Origin: Epiperipatus broadwayi
Taxonomy: Eukaryota; Onychophora; Udeonychophora; Euonychophora; Peripatidae
Length of the DNA stretch: 64,000 nucleotides
Reading direction: 5' to 3'
Assembly: GCA_028023455.1 (NCBI GenBank)
Contig: JAQFVV010012674.1
Location: 215,491 to 279,490 of the forward strand
Under the pieces are notes generated by a model that had not been told where the DNA came from, did no database searches, and saw only the letters and a list, made by a program, of their open reading frames with translations. The position numbers were made by a program, and so were the translations under genes. This document shows positions 14,539 to 29,833 of this stretch, piece by piece (position 1 is the first letter of the stretch; the number at the start of each line of letters is the position of its first letter).

Positions 14539-15660
14539 AATTGTGCTTATTGGTTGGTGAGCACTATATGTGTCAAGTCTAAGTCTTATTTTTTCATGTA
14601 ATAGACATTTAAACTTCATTTGAGGTAGGTTGGTTGTGTAGTGAAGTGACCTTGTAAACTTCTATGGATCAGTTGGTTAATGAGGTGGGTGTATTGTGAT
14701 ACTTCTAAGATGTGGTTTTATGCCTGAGTTCATCCTGTTATAATGTTGGAGCTATGAGTTCATGTGTGCTATGAAAATAAGCTAGTTGGACTTCCATAGA
14801 GTGGAATGGAAGTGATCTAGAGAGCAGTTGATATCTATGGCTGATATAATGATGGATTTGAGGAGAAATATCTTAAATGATACCAAATATCATGTGTGCC
14901 ATGGTAATAATAAATTTTGACAAATTGTTGTCAGAATGTCAGGCATTCATACAATAAAGTGTTCTTTGCATTGGTTGTCATGAAACTTCAAATTAGATTA
15001 TTCATTTATGGATATGAAATATCTTTGCTATTGCTGACGTGTAAATTGTTATTGAGGATTTTGGCTTATGTTTTTTCATGAGATAAAGCTGGTAATATGG
15101 TAGAATACGTTTCGGTGCCAACCATTTGGTCATGTGGATGTGTGGCAGCCATTTTGATTTGTTTTAATGTTTATAAAACGTCATTTTTTTAAGAAAAAAA
15201 ATTTCATAAATTCAAAATCATTTTAAAAAGGTGGGTGGCATAATTAATTGCTACCAATTAGTTCAATATATGTTAAATTTATCTGAAATATTGCAGATTT
15301 TGAATAGTTTTTTGGGAGGTTAAACCTGGAGTATTTTCCTTGTTGTCTAGAAATACTAATGTTTATTGCTGCTAATAAAATATTTTTTCTTGAAAATTAT
15401 CCATTACACATACATAATTTTTTAATAACTAGACTGTTATCTAATTAGGTCATGTAGTTTTTGTGATGACTTGAAATTTATCTTTAACAAAATTAATATG
15501 CAATTTCCTAGGATTTGAAAGACAAGCTCTTGGAAGGAACATGGTAATATGACTAAGATGAATTTACTACTAATATTATTAATACTACCACTATTACTAC
15601 TATCACTACTATTACCCCTTCTACTACTACTACCTCTACTATCACTAACTACCATAATTA

Positions 15661-15661
<1 letters not shown>
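14539..15661. other. Unique-looking sequence, no gene recognised
   Basis: Relatively G+T-rich on the plus strand from 14540 to 15180, unlike its surroundings. No long frame. It may be old repeat or untranslated sequence. The 15550-15655 part is a degenerate ACT/ATT trinucleotide run. Confidence 0.5.
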
Positions 15662-15707
<46 letters not shown>

Positions 15708-15708
15708 A

Positions 15709-15745
<37 letters not shown>
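15662..15745. repeat. (TA)n microsatellite, interrupted
   Basis: Two TA blocks separated by CAAATATG. Confidence 0.95.
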
Positions 15746-15746
<1 letters not shown>

Positions 15747-17870
15747 CAAAAATGTACGCTCTTTATGTTTCTTTGTATTCAATCTGTAATGGTTTTATTT
15801 ATTTTTTGATAACCAATATGTAATAATACTTTTTAAACACAGGAAATATATATCTGTATATAGTAACTGAGGAAAACTATACAAAAGTATCAATAAATAG
15901 ACAGCACAACATTTAGCAAATTTCAGAATATTATCTTAGACTAAAGTCAGAGTTCTCTATTAGAGATATATACCAGTAATAACAAGAACTACAATGATCA
16001 AAATAATAATAACTAAGTATTATAAATAGGTTAATAATGACAAAAAATTAAATTAAGAGAAGAGAAATTCTCAATTCATTGTTAAATTATATAAGCTCTT
16101 AATATTAAAGCATGAATAAGTAAAATGGTGGATATGTTCCAGTAATTTTCAGAAATCGCATAAAAGCAAAGCAACAAGTAAAAATTACTTTAAAATTCAC
16201 ATTAAAAAAATAAGGAAATAAAGTATGACTAATAAAAAATTTCAAATATTTGAAAAAAAATAGAAGACAACTTTTTTTTACTTATTTTATTAACTACAGT
16301 AGTTAATTTTACATTTTTTCATACATATTTTAATCATTATCGCTATTTGAAAATATGCTATCATTTGTGAATCGGATTCATGATATGATGTATAACTAGG
16401 GCCACTTTCAGTCTTTGTGCTGTGTTAATCGTTTTCCATTTTTTATTATACATTGTGATTAGAAAAAAATATTTTCAGTTTTAAAAATCAATAAAATTTT
16501 TGTTATTTATTTTAACAATCTAAATTTTTTTTTATTTGCGCTATATCTAAGAAAATATATTTTAAAAGTTTAAAATTTTTGAATATTTATTGCAATATTT
16601 TTATAAATACGCATAAATCTATTATTATTATTTACTCATTAGTATAAGTAGTTTCAGGCCATATTCACATTAGCTGTTAATATAATATATTTTTTTTAAA
16701 AAAAGTATTTCAAATCAAAATAAGTTATAATTATTTTAAATTTCTTGATATCTAATAAATATAGTGAAATGTGAAAGATATTAAATAGAAACATAAATCA
16801 CATAGTTTCAAAATTGCATTAAAATAATCCACATAAAACGAAACCCAGGTGTATATTAAAATGTGATTTTACCACAATGGAGTAATACAATTTCAAAGTT
16901 TGCAATTGAAATCCATGAACACATAAATTAATGAAATAGATACTAATTAGCGCTTATTTATTTTGGTTGATGGATATAAACTTTATGAATAAGCATACTG
17001 TTACAAGTAGTTTTACATTTCCTGACTAATAAAGATTAAACCAATATAGGTATTGTTATTATAAAATTCTGGTATCTTCGTAAGTGACAAATGTTCTTTT
17101 GATATAAGCATGACTATACAAGTTTTAAATTTCCCCACCTAGAAAATATTTTTAAAATGATAGAATATTAAAATCATTATATAGCATTAATAAAATATTC
17201 AATACTATGTGAACTTCTGAATATTACTATGAATAAATAATGTGAAGAATATGTTAAGAAAGAGCACATAAAACAAGTGAATAAAATATATAATACATTC
17301 TAAATGCATAAAATTATAATTCAAAGTTATAACCAGTTTACAAACTGTACATTCCTAAATGTTCTTTATGCTGGACGTTTCATCAGTAGTCAGGGCAAAA
17401 TTCTGCTAATATGTAGCAGTTTTTTAATTTGTTGACAATAAAGCAATTAAAATAAGCGTACAACAATGAAAATTATTTTACATTAGATTTTCTTTAAACA
17501 TAAGCTCACCCACCATTTCAATAATGAGGAGCATTCAATATCATGAAAGAGTTAAAATACATACATAAATAAGCCAGGCACCAACAATTTGTATTATAAC
17601 ATTAAGTTACTTTATTATTTATCTATCCTAGGAAATTTATTCACACATAGAGATCTGGTTGCAAATATTTTTTGTAAAATAAGCAGGTTTATTTCAGGGA
17701 CAAAGAGATTCAGGTTTATATTTATATTTTTCTGCCTTAACAATTGTCATAAAGTATATGATAAATTAGATTTTATTAAAAAATGATGGCATTCATTTTT
17801 TATTACAATTCACTAGAAATATCAACATATCATTTTTACAATATAAGAATAAGCTGTACTTTATTTTTTT
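15746..17870. other. A+T-rich intergenic DNA, no gene seen
   Basis: No coding, RNA or repeat structure recognised by eye. Confidence 0.55.
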
Positions 17871-17871
17871 T

Positions 17872-17968
17872 AAAGTGTCATAGCATCAGCCAGGATGTGA
17901 ACCCGCAACCCACGCAAGTGCCTGCAAGTGCAAGGCTTTCACACTGACCTCTCAACCACCAATGCAAG
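17872..17968 (-). mobile_element. tRNA-derived SINE fragment
   Basis: The minus strand reads GGTGGTTGAGAGGTCAGTGT (A-box-like) and, about 45 bp later, GCGGGTTCACATCCTGGCTG, containing GGTTCACATCC, close to the B-box consensus GGTTCGANTCC. It ends in CTGATGCTATGACAC followed by a T/A-rich tail. The last 50 bp match a second copy at 32131-32215. RNA polymerase III promoters of this kind mark tRNA-derived SINEs. Confidence 0.7.
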
Positions 17969-18895
17969 ACAAGCTGTTCTTTATTTGGTAGATTTAAAAT
18001 ACATTTTTACTTATTCAGTTTATGTCAAATATAAAATTGAATTATACACCAGTGATTAATTTCCTCATTAATAATTATAAAAAAAGACTAATTATTAAGG
18101 GCAGTAAAATGTAATTTTTAAATTTAATACAAAAGGTTCAATCACCAAGCTGTCTGGATTGAAATCATTCTTATTTCGAAATGAAAAATTATGCAAATAT
18201 TCTAGTGATAAAATTAAAAATGTACATTTATTTGTTAACGACTTGTTGAAAATTGGTTATTATAAAAATGCTATTGCTAATATTATTAAAGGATTTAAAA
18301 GAAATCAACACTATAATAAAATTAAAAATAAAAATATCAAAATGAAATGGATTTCAATGCCATTTATATCAGATGAGCAGGTCAAGTTTATTAGAAAAAT
18401 TTATAATGGTTTGTGTCATATTGCTTTTTTCTCTACACATAACATAAATAGATTGCTTAATAATTCTAAAATTCAAAATTAAAAGTTTAATCAAAATTCT
18501 ATTATATATAGATTGATATGTGGATGCGGCGTGCAATACATTGGTGAATCTAAGTGTACATTTGAGAAGAGAATTAGAGAACATATGCTTTTATATAATA
18601 GAATTCAAAAAGAGAGTCAATATGGAACAGATGTAAATAAACCTTCATCATCTGTTATATTTGATTATAATAATTCTTGTCAAAATGGATTTAAATTTGA
18701 TTATAAAAATATGAAAATTGTTCAAATTGAATGTTGTCATAATAAACGTAAAATAAAAGAGGTTATGTTGATTTCAAGAAATCGTCAAATGTTAATGAAT
18801 CACCAGTCATCAAGTGATAAGATAACAGAATTGTGGGAAATCTGAATTGAACTATGTGTATTGTTAAGGGTTGTCTTGTTTTGATTATTCAACAT

Positions 18896-18915
18896 TATAT
18901 AGTTGATAAAGACTA
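18896..18915 (+). ncRNA. 5' half of a split hammerhead-like motif (family Y)
   Basis: TATATAGTTGATAAAGACTA holds stem I, box 1 (TTGATAA) and the 5' strand of stem II. The 3' half (TAGTC, box 2 as AAAA, AGTACT) lies at 21506-21530 after the insertion. So the foldback element landed in stem II of the hammerhead. Confidence 0.55.
18908..18915. repeat. 8 bp target site duplication, left copy (AAAGACTA)
   Basis: AAAGACTA occurs here and at 21498-21505, and only once at the same place in the uninterrupted family Y copy. The pair brackets the 2582 bp insertion. Confidence 0.7.
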
Positions 18916-19035
18916 TTCTCTTATTTTTCTCCTTCACTTTTTTTGCATATCTTCATATAATCATATATATTATTTATAATACTTCACTCATATACACTTT
19001 AATGCAATTAATTTTCTTAAAAACTTCTTTATTTT

Positions 19036-19078
19036 CTTACAGTTTCGATTGTCCAGCAGTCTTCTTCAGAGCTACAAG
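19036..19078 (-). ncRNA. Hammerhead-like block, left arm of the 2.6 kb foldback
   Basis: Minus strand: CTGAAGA (full box 1 consensus), a hairpin GACTG-CTGGA-CAATC with one mismatch, then GAAAC. Stem I is only two bases plus weak distal pairing and stem III is poor, so it is a relic or only hammerhead-like. Confidence 0.4.
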
Positions 19079-19290
19079 ATTCGAATAATACACATACATA
19101 ATTATCATTTCACATATATATGTATAACTCTATATATATATATCAAAATATATATATATCTTCATCATTTTACATGCATATATAAAACACACACATATAT
19201 ACATATATATCAAAATATACACATATTTTCTTCATATATATACACACATATAAATCTATATCACCCCTAGACATATATATAATCCATATC

Positions 19291-19328
<38 letters not shown>

Positions 19329-21380
19329 TCCAATACCTAGACATACATCTTTTAAACATACATTCATATACAGATATACATACACCTACAGACATATATA
19401 CAATCTTCATATATCTTTACTAATACACATCCATATGTATATTCTATCTACACATATATAAAATACAAAACATATCCAATTCACGGTTTTTTAATTTTTT
19501 TACCTTTTTAAACAATTCCATTTTTACTTATTTTTAAATCAACCTTTTAAAAATTTTTCTTTTTAATATTATTTATAATATTTAATACTATTTTATTGTT
19601 ATTATTTTTATAATTATCTAATATATAACCTCTTTTACTTTACTATCTTTAATTTTACTTTTTATAACTTTTATCTCTATTTCACTAAATAATATTTTTA
19701 ACATTATTACCTCTATCTTCCTTACAGTTGTTTTAACTTTAATTAAAATGATCGTTTTTTTTTTTCAAAATTTTCTATCTTATTTATTCATTTAAAAGAT
19801 TTGTAGAGATTATTAATAAATATAGGTTAAAATAGTTATAAGTTTTATAAAATAGATAACAGAGGGAGTTGGTAGTAACAATAAATAATAAAAAGGGTAA
19901 TGTCAATAAAAGTTTGTGAATTTGTTATAGAAATTTAAAAACTGAAAGTAATAATAAAATAGGTTTAAAGGTAATAAAAAATGGTCTAGTTTTGGGTTAT
20001 AGATAAGGAAGTAAAAAGGTATTATGTATTAAACAAGATAGATATAAAATGAAAAAATAACTGTAGAAATAAAATAGATTTGAAAGATAATATAAATTTG
20101 GGCATTAGATATGGTTTGTATAGTTATATATGTAATTTGTAAGTAAGTTGAGTATTTATGTGGGTGGGTATGTATAAATGTATAGGAGGATAGATATATG
20201 TAGGTATATGTGTTATGAATATAGGTATTTATGAGAATATAGGTATATATATATATGAATAGATATATATATATTGGGAATGTAGGTATATATACGAATG
20301 TCTTTTAAGGGATAGAATTATATTTTTGGATATATATATATGTGTGTGTGGGTGTATAGGTGTAGGTAGGGATTTGTTAATAATTTTTAAATTGTTAATT
20401 TTTTAATTTTGTAATCTTTTATTTTGGATATAGTTTTATGTATTGGGTTTATATATTGGTTTTATATATTTTTTTAGTTATATGTATAGAGGTATTGTGA
20501 AGATGTATATATATATATGTAGGAAATATGGATGCTTGATATGTATATTTAGATGTGGAATAATGGTAAAGTAGCTATTTATAATATTGGAATATGGTTA
20601 ATGATTATAAATGGGAAGTTGGAAGGTAAATAGAATTATAAGTTTTATAATATTGATAACAGAGGGAGCTGTTTTAAATGAATAAATAAGATAGAAAATT
20701 TTGAAAAAAACGATCATTTTAATTAAAGTTAAAACAACTGTAAGGAAGATGGAGGTAATAATGTTAAAAATATTATTTAGTAAAATAGAGATAAAAGTAA
20801 TAAATAGGAAAATTAAAGATAGTAAAGTAAAAGATGTTATATATTAGATAATTATAAAAAAATAATAATAATAAAATAGTATTAAATATTATAAATAATA
20901 TTAAAAAGAAGAATTTTTAAAAGGTTGATTTAAAAATAAGTAAAAATGGAATTGTTTAAAAGGGTAAAAAAAATTAAAAAATGGTGAATTAGATATGTTT
21001 TGTATTTTATATATGTGTACATAGAATATACATATGGATGTGTATTAGTAAAGATATATGAAGATTGTATATATGTCTGTAGTTGTATGTATATCTGTAT
21101 ATGAATGTATGTTTAAAAGAGGTATGTCTAGGTATTGGATGTGCATATATATATATATAGATGTAGATATGGATTATATATACATCTAGGGGTGATATAG
21201 ATTTATATGTGTGTATATATATGAAGAAAATATGTGTATATTTTGATATATATGTATATATGTGTGTGTTTTATATATGCGTGTAAAATGATGAAGATAT
21301 ATATATATATATATTTGATTTATATAAGATTTATACATATATATGTGAAATGATAATTATGTATTTGTATTATTCGAATC

Positions 21381-21425
21381 TTGTAGCTCTGAAAAAGACT
21401 GCTGGACATTCGAAACTGTAAGAAA
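21381..21425 (+). ncRNA. Hammerhead-like block, right arm of the 2.6 kb foldback
   Basis: CTGAAAA (G8 changed), GACTG-CTGGA-CATTC, GAAAC. More decayed than the left arm. Confidence 0.35.
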
Positions 21426-21497
21426 ATAAAGATGTTTTTAAGAAAATTAATTGCATTAAAGTGTATATGAGTGAAGTATTATAAATAATATATTGAA

Positions 21498-21640
21498 AAA
21501 GACTACAAAGTGTATAGTCAAAAGTACTTCTAAAAAAATATAATTTATATAAATTGTACTGTATTTTGATATATAAATTGATTTGTATATTACATATATT
21601 GTGAAACGAATACAGATATCAAACTTTATTTATTACATAT
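21498..21640 (+). mobile_element. PLE family Y 3' end, continuation after the insertion
   Basis: Matches the 3' region of the 12.3-14.4 kb copy, from ACTACAAAGTGTATAGTC to GATATCAAACTTTATTTATT, then TA-rich DNA. Starts with the second AAAGACTA. Confidence 0.85.
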
Positions 21641-21658
21641 ATATATATATATTTATAT

Positions 21659-21778
21659 TGTAACAAACGGGGTTCGAATACAAGCGTATGTAATATATTA
21701 CTAATTGCGAGTGTTAATGTTGAGCGACTATATACGAAAAGAGATATATGTAAATAGTCATTCGAACCCTGTTACAAA
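21659..21778. mobile_element. 120 bp MITE-like element
   Basis: The left end TTGTAACAAACGGGGTTCGA and right end TCGAACCCTGTTACAA are inverted complements with a small indel. The interior is short and non-coding. It could be a MITE or a very small solo LTR (TGTAACA...TGTTACA). Confidence 0.6.
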
Positions 21779-22216
21779 GAGTGTGAATGTTAGGTAGGTA
21801 TGCTTATATAAATATATTTGTATATGTGAGTATAAAATGTGTGTATGTATTAACGGTGATGGTTACAAGCAATTATATACGGAGCTGTATAAGTTGTAAT
21901 TGATTATTCGTATATATTTTACCCGTTAAAATTTTTCTTTAAGTCTGGTTAATAATATTGTCGGTAACACATGTTTTCTTTTGCTAATTAATCTTTTGAA
22001 CAGATGAAGATAGAAATAGAAATAAATCAGTTGCTGTAGGTGGTTTAGTAATAACTGGGATCAAGAAGTCCGAAAACGGGTCAGGTAGGTATCTTTGGAA
22101 ACAATAGAAGAACGGGACAGTGGCGTAGGGATATTGGAAGAAAATTTTACAAAGTTAAAGAGTGAAAACAAAAGAACTTTTTTGTGGGCTCGAGGGGGGA
22201 AAAAAAAAGAAAAAAA
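21779..22216. other. Unique sequence with a splice-donor-like site, no gene confirmed
   Basis: Richer in G+C and CpG than most of the window. CGGGTCAGGTAGGTATC near 22077-22093 resembles an exon end plus donor. No long frame. Confidence 0.35.
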
Positions 22217-22452
22217 ATGCGGCTTGGACTACAGAGTGTGTGGACATATAAAATTTTCTTAAGAAGTTTATTAATATTTCTCACACAAAAATGTCGGGGT
22301 AATTCAATAGCGCTAGTTTCATTAACCGATCCAGTGGACAGTTGTCATGGAACCCATCTGAAGTGGACCTATGAATTTCACTATACAAAAGAGTTCTTGT
22401 TCATCAAGTGTAATGGCGATGAAAGATCTATGAAATGGGACCCTTTCATAAA
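22217..22452 (+). CDS. Possible first coding exon of a secreted or membrane protein
   Basis: ATG at 22217 opens a frame of 79 residues: a short basic start (MRLGLQSVWTYK), a hydrophobic stretch (IFLRSLLIFL) like a signal peptide, then a cysteine- and tryptophan-containing segment (DSCHGTHLKWTYEFHYT). The frame meets TGA at 22454, but AAAGTGAGTGA at 22450-22460 fits a 5' splice donor, so an exon end at 22452 is plausible. Base composition is less A+T rich than surrounding DNA. I do not recognise the family and cannot find the next exon. Confidence 0.3.
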
Positions 22453-22460
22453 GTGAGTGA

Positions 22461-26511
<4,051 letters not shown>

Positions 26512-26562
26512 GCTAGACCAGATTAATTTATATTGGATTTTTAGATTTTTTATCAGATCAGA

Positions 26563-26811
26563 TTGATCATCCTAACCATCACCTTCATCCATCAATTCAG
26601 TCAGTTTCAATTGGCACCAACGTTTTGGGCCTTTCTTTCTTCAATTGAAAGGGAATACAGCATTCGACAATTCCGACGGTTACAATATATATTTAAAGAG
26701 TGCAACGTATGGGGAAGAGCGGTCTTTCTGCCGACTTATAAATCCCTGTCCATAGAGCTAGAAGGGGTTAATGGTGCAGGAAATACATCTGCAACCATTG
26801 CAATGGTATGA
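26563..26811 (+). pseudogene. Possible decayed gag start after the putative LTR
   Basis: An 82-residue frame with APTFWAFL, then EREYSIRQFRR. Many Gypsy-type capsids start with a PxFW...F/W...E.QF pattern, which this resembles. It lies 50 bp after the candidate primer-binding site. The frame begins on a non-ATG codon and ends at GGTATGA, so it may instead be an exon end. Confidence 0.25.
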
Positions 26812-27948
26812 CTGCCTCTTTGGGGTCATGCATTCAGGTGGGCATGTTGCCTTGTATGCTAAACACGCTTCACACTACCTTAATATAAACATCTATATAT
26901 TTCTCCAGTAGCACTGACACAACCACAAAACAAATAGCCTGAAATTAAAATCCCTTAAATTAAACATAAACGAATTTAAGCATAGTTATTAATCTTTATC
27001 CATGCAGCTATCTACACCCAACTTTAAATTTAATACATTTTAGTTAAAACATAATAAACACACACACAAAAATGAAATGGAAATGATTGCTTAAACATCT
27101 ACACAAAAATATCAATAATTGAATTTGCATTTTTTAAGTCAGATAAGAGTTCTTATTTTCAGTTATTAATTACTTGCAATTTTAGGAAAGTTCTTATTAG
27201 ATAGACACAATAGTTCATACTTTACGGTTTTAATAGATTGAGAAGTCCATCTTCGTGATCACTTTCAGAGATTTTGTCCTTCTTTGAAATGAAACTGCGA
27301 CTTGCCATGCATTTGGTCAGGAATTGTCATCCAGAGGCCTCAGCTGGTTTGTCCAGAAAATTAAATTTATTGCAGACTTCCACATTGTCAAAATCTGCAA
27401 TATAGCTAGTTATAATGATCTATTCATAGTCAGCTCTAAGATAACAATTATAATAATAATTTGGCTTTTATATTTTTATTAGTGTCTTATCATTAGATCT
27501 TGAGCTTCAACAAGCAAGACGTCACTAATCTATTCATGTTTCAGTTATGGTCCATGCTGTCATTTTCATGTTTGCATTGGTCATTTAATTCCTTTGTATT
27601 CTCTTATCTGACCATTTAATTTATTTTACATGCCTCATGAGGTAGTTTGCTTTTGAACAATCATTTAATTAATAAGACAATCATTTCCATTCTCTAAGAC
27701 TATAGAAATCAACATTATTTCAAATTTTAAAATATCAATCTTTATATCTTTACTTTTTACAAAAAAAATACTTTCAAATATTTTTATTTTTTAAGTTTTT
27801 AAAGTTGTCCATCATGCGATCTATATAAACGTTAAACAGTTTTTAAATGAAGTTTTTTTTTTCTTTTTAATAAATCAATTTTTATTTATGATCTTTTATT
27901 TTAATTTTAAAATAATGTGACGGGATATTATATTCCGTTACAATAGAT
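26812..27948. other. A+T-rich DNA, no gene seen
   Basis: Nothing coding. TGTGACGGGATATTATATTC at 27918 and CCGTTACA just after form a compact pair of LTR-like inverted ends about 27 bp apart. Confidence 0.5.
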
Positions 27949-28044
27949 ATATATATATATGTCAACAGATGGTGTTCTACCAAAAACACCATCAAGCGTA
28001 TATTTTCACAAACGTCAGAGCATGCATTCACTATGTCTAACTTT

Positions 28045-28104
28045 AATTCCACTTTCAGATCATGATTTCATGCTATTTGCTATCGTCAGTGAAAGACAGG
28101 AATT
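28045..28104 (-). ncRNA. Hammerhead ribozyme, unit A of the 400 bp repeat
   Basis: Minus strand: AATTCC/GGAATT and CTTTCA/TGAAAG make a long stem I with an internal loop (TGT against T). Box 1 CTGACGA and box 2 GAAA fit the CUGANGA...GAAA consensus. ATCATGAT is a perfectly self-complementary stem III ending in U16.1, then C17. Stem II (TAGC-AAATA-GCAT) is weak, with about two good pairs; the other units have GCTT, which pairs better. Predicted cleavage follows the C at 28058. Confidence 0.75.
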
Positions 28105-28444
28105 TTAGAAACTAGATCTAAACACAAACTCTGAGCATTTATGAAACAGTTTCTATTTAGCTTGCAAGCATGAATCTTTTAGACATGTAATGTCTTCAAA
28201 CACAGCATAGCAAGCCAGATAGCTGTATGGGTCTGATCTCAGTTCAGCATCACCACATAGTAGAAGCCTCTGCAATATATATCATTGCTAGAAAGACCTC
28301 AAAGGTACATTAATGAAAAACAAAAAAACAAGTTAAAAACTTGCTAACGCTTGTATTTATGTCAACAGATGTCGTTCTACCAAAAACACCATCAAGCATA
28401 TTTTTTCACAAAGGTCAGAGCATGCATTCACTATCTCTAACTCT

Positions 28445-28504
28445 AATTCCACTTTCAGATCATGATATCAAGCTATTTGCTATTGTCAGTGAAAGACAGG
28501 AATT
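28445..28504 (-). ncRNA. Hammerhead, unit B (core mutated)
   Basis: The same stem I and stem III as unit A are present, but box 1 is CTGACAA (G8 changed) and box 2 is GATA. Probably inactive. Confidence 0.65.
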
Positions 28505-28926
28505 TTATAAACTAGATCTAAACACAAACTCTGAGCATTTATGAAACAGTTTCTATTTAGCTTGCAAGCATGAATCTTTAAGACACGTAATGTCTTCAAA
28601 CTCAGCATAGCAAGCCAGATAGCTAAATGGGTCTGATCTCAGTTCAGCATCTAAGTTCACCATCTGTTGACATAAATACAAGCGTTAGCAAGTTTTTAAC
28701 TTGTTTTTTGTTTTTCATAAATGTACCTTTGAGGTCTTTCTAGCAATGATATATATTGCAGAGGCTTCTACTATGTGGTGATGCTGAACTGAGATCAGAC
28801 CCATATAGCTATATGGCTTGCTATGCTGAGTTTGAAGACATTATGTGTCTAAAAGATTCACACTTGCAAGCTAAATAGAAACTGTTTCATAAACGCTCAG
28901 AGTTTGTGTTTAGATCTAGTTTCTAA

Positions 28927-28986
28927 AATTCCTGTCTTTCATTGACATTATCAAATAGCTTGAAATCATGATCTGAAAGTGGAATT
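28927..28986 (+). ncRNA. Hammerhead, inverted unit C (core mutated)
   Basis: Plus strand: stem I and stem III as in unit A, GAAA intact, but box 1 reads TTGACAT (C3U, G8A, A9U). Probably inactive. Confidence 0.65.
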
Positions 28987-29258
28987 AAAGTTAGAGATAG
29001 TGAATGCATGCTCTGACGTTTGTGAAAATATACACTTGACGGTGTTTTTGGTAGAACGCCATCTGTGACATAAATACAAGCGTTATCAAGTTTTTAACTT
29101 GTTTTTTGTTTTATATATATATATATATATATGAAATACATACATTTTCATATACCTGGAGCTTAATTCAAAATGTAGGGGCTTTAAACACAGACTTTCA
29201 AACATTCTTCATATCACTCATACACATGACCACATATATTTAGAAAATATAAATAATC

Positions 29259-29301
29259 ACCAATATACATATTTGTGCTGAACCACCACTCATCAGTTGG
29301 T
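29259..29301 (-). ncRNA. Hammerhead-like motif, left arm of the 29 kb foldback
   Basis: Minus strand: stem I ACCAA/TTGGT; box 1 CTGATGA (perfect); stem II GTG-loop-CAC; box 2 has lost the G of GAAA; stem III ATATGTAT with A17. Single-base loss at position 12. Confidence 0.6.
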
Positions 29302-29789
29302 ACAGATTATCATCTCCCATATATATATATATATTATCAGTTGGTCCAGATTATCATCTCCCATATATATATATATATTATCATTGCTCAGTTTATATTA
29401 AGATAGCAAATCTCCATATATTAATGGACAGGCTTCAATCTAACTCAACCTGCAACTTTTCTGCCATCCATACCATTGAAAATTTCATGATGAAAATACC
29501 AAATTCCAAGTTTATGCAAATATTATTGCCATGCCCTTGTTGACATCAATTCATTCTGACCCCTCGTGTAAAGGATCTTATCCATTTAAGTACATAGAGG
29601 AAGGAATATTGCAGTAATATTGGCATTAGCATGGGATTTGGTCTTACCATTATAAGATTAGCCATGGTATGGATAGCTGAAGATTTGAAGGTTGAGGTAG
29701 ATTGAAGCGTGTCCATTAAAGCATGACATTTTCTATCTTAATATAAACTTAGTAGTGATTATACCTAAGTATGGAAGATGATAATCTGG

Positions 29790-29833
29790 ACCAATTGATG
29801 ACTACTGGTTCAGCACAAAATATGTATATTGGT
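29790..29833 (+). ncRNA. Hammerhead-like motif, right arm of the 29 kb foldback
   Basis: Stem I ACCAA/TTGGT; box 1 TTGATGA; weak stem II; box 2 AAAA (G12 to A); stem III ATATGTAT; A17. More decayed than the left arm. Confidence 0.5.

Larger units (their letters stand above)
18145..18915 (+). pseudogene. PLE family Y, 5'-truncated copy (GIY-YIG part)
   Basis: Starts inside the PLE connector (KLSGLKSFLFRNEKLC) and runs through KWISMPFISDEQVKFIRKI and the GIY-YIG motif CGCGVQYIGESKCTFEKRI to ELWEI and a stop at 18845. One TCA to TAA change (near 18481) interrupts the frame; otherwise it is close to the copy at 12472-14100. The 3' region is interrupted at 18915 by a 2.58 kb insertion and resumes at 21498. 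Confidence 0.85.
18916..21497. mobile_element. 2.6 kb foldback element inserted in a PLE
   Basis: Left arm about 18963-19798 and right arm about 20671-21493 are inverted copies of each other, roughly 830 bp each, around a spacer of about 870 bp. The first 45 bp of the left end lack a counterpart on the right. The spacer holds a diverged direct repeat (ATAAGTTTTATAA...GATAACAGAGGGAG at 19836-19870 and 20638-20669) and TG/TA-rich sequence. No coding frame is visible, so it is non-autonomous. Both arms carry a hammerhead-like CTGAARA...CGAAACTG block near the outer end. Could be a foldback derived from PLE terminal repeats or an unrelated DNA transposon. Confidence 0.75.
27961..29113. mobile_element. 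Foldback of 400 bp tandem units carrying hammerhead motifs (retrozyme-like)
   Basis: Unit A (27961-28360) is followed directly by a partial unit B (28361-28652) in the same orientation, period exactly 400 bp. From 28659 the sequence reads back as the reverse complement: a short start, one full unit and a further partial end (to about 29113). Each unit holds a hammerhead (minus strand in A and B, plus in C) and, 77 bp upstream of it, a hairpin AGACAT-TAC-ATGTCT. TA repeats flank both ends (27949-27960 and 29114-29132). No coding capacity. Tandem, hammerhead-bearing, non-coding units of this size are typical of retrozymes. Confidence 0.8.

Noticed and set aside
12262-21640. The Y copies at 12.3-14.4 and 18.1-21.6 kb as one large inverted pair
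   Set aside because: They are 4 kb apart with unrelated DNA between, and only one is near full length; they look like independent insertions.
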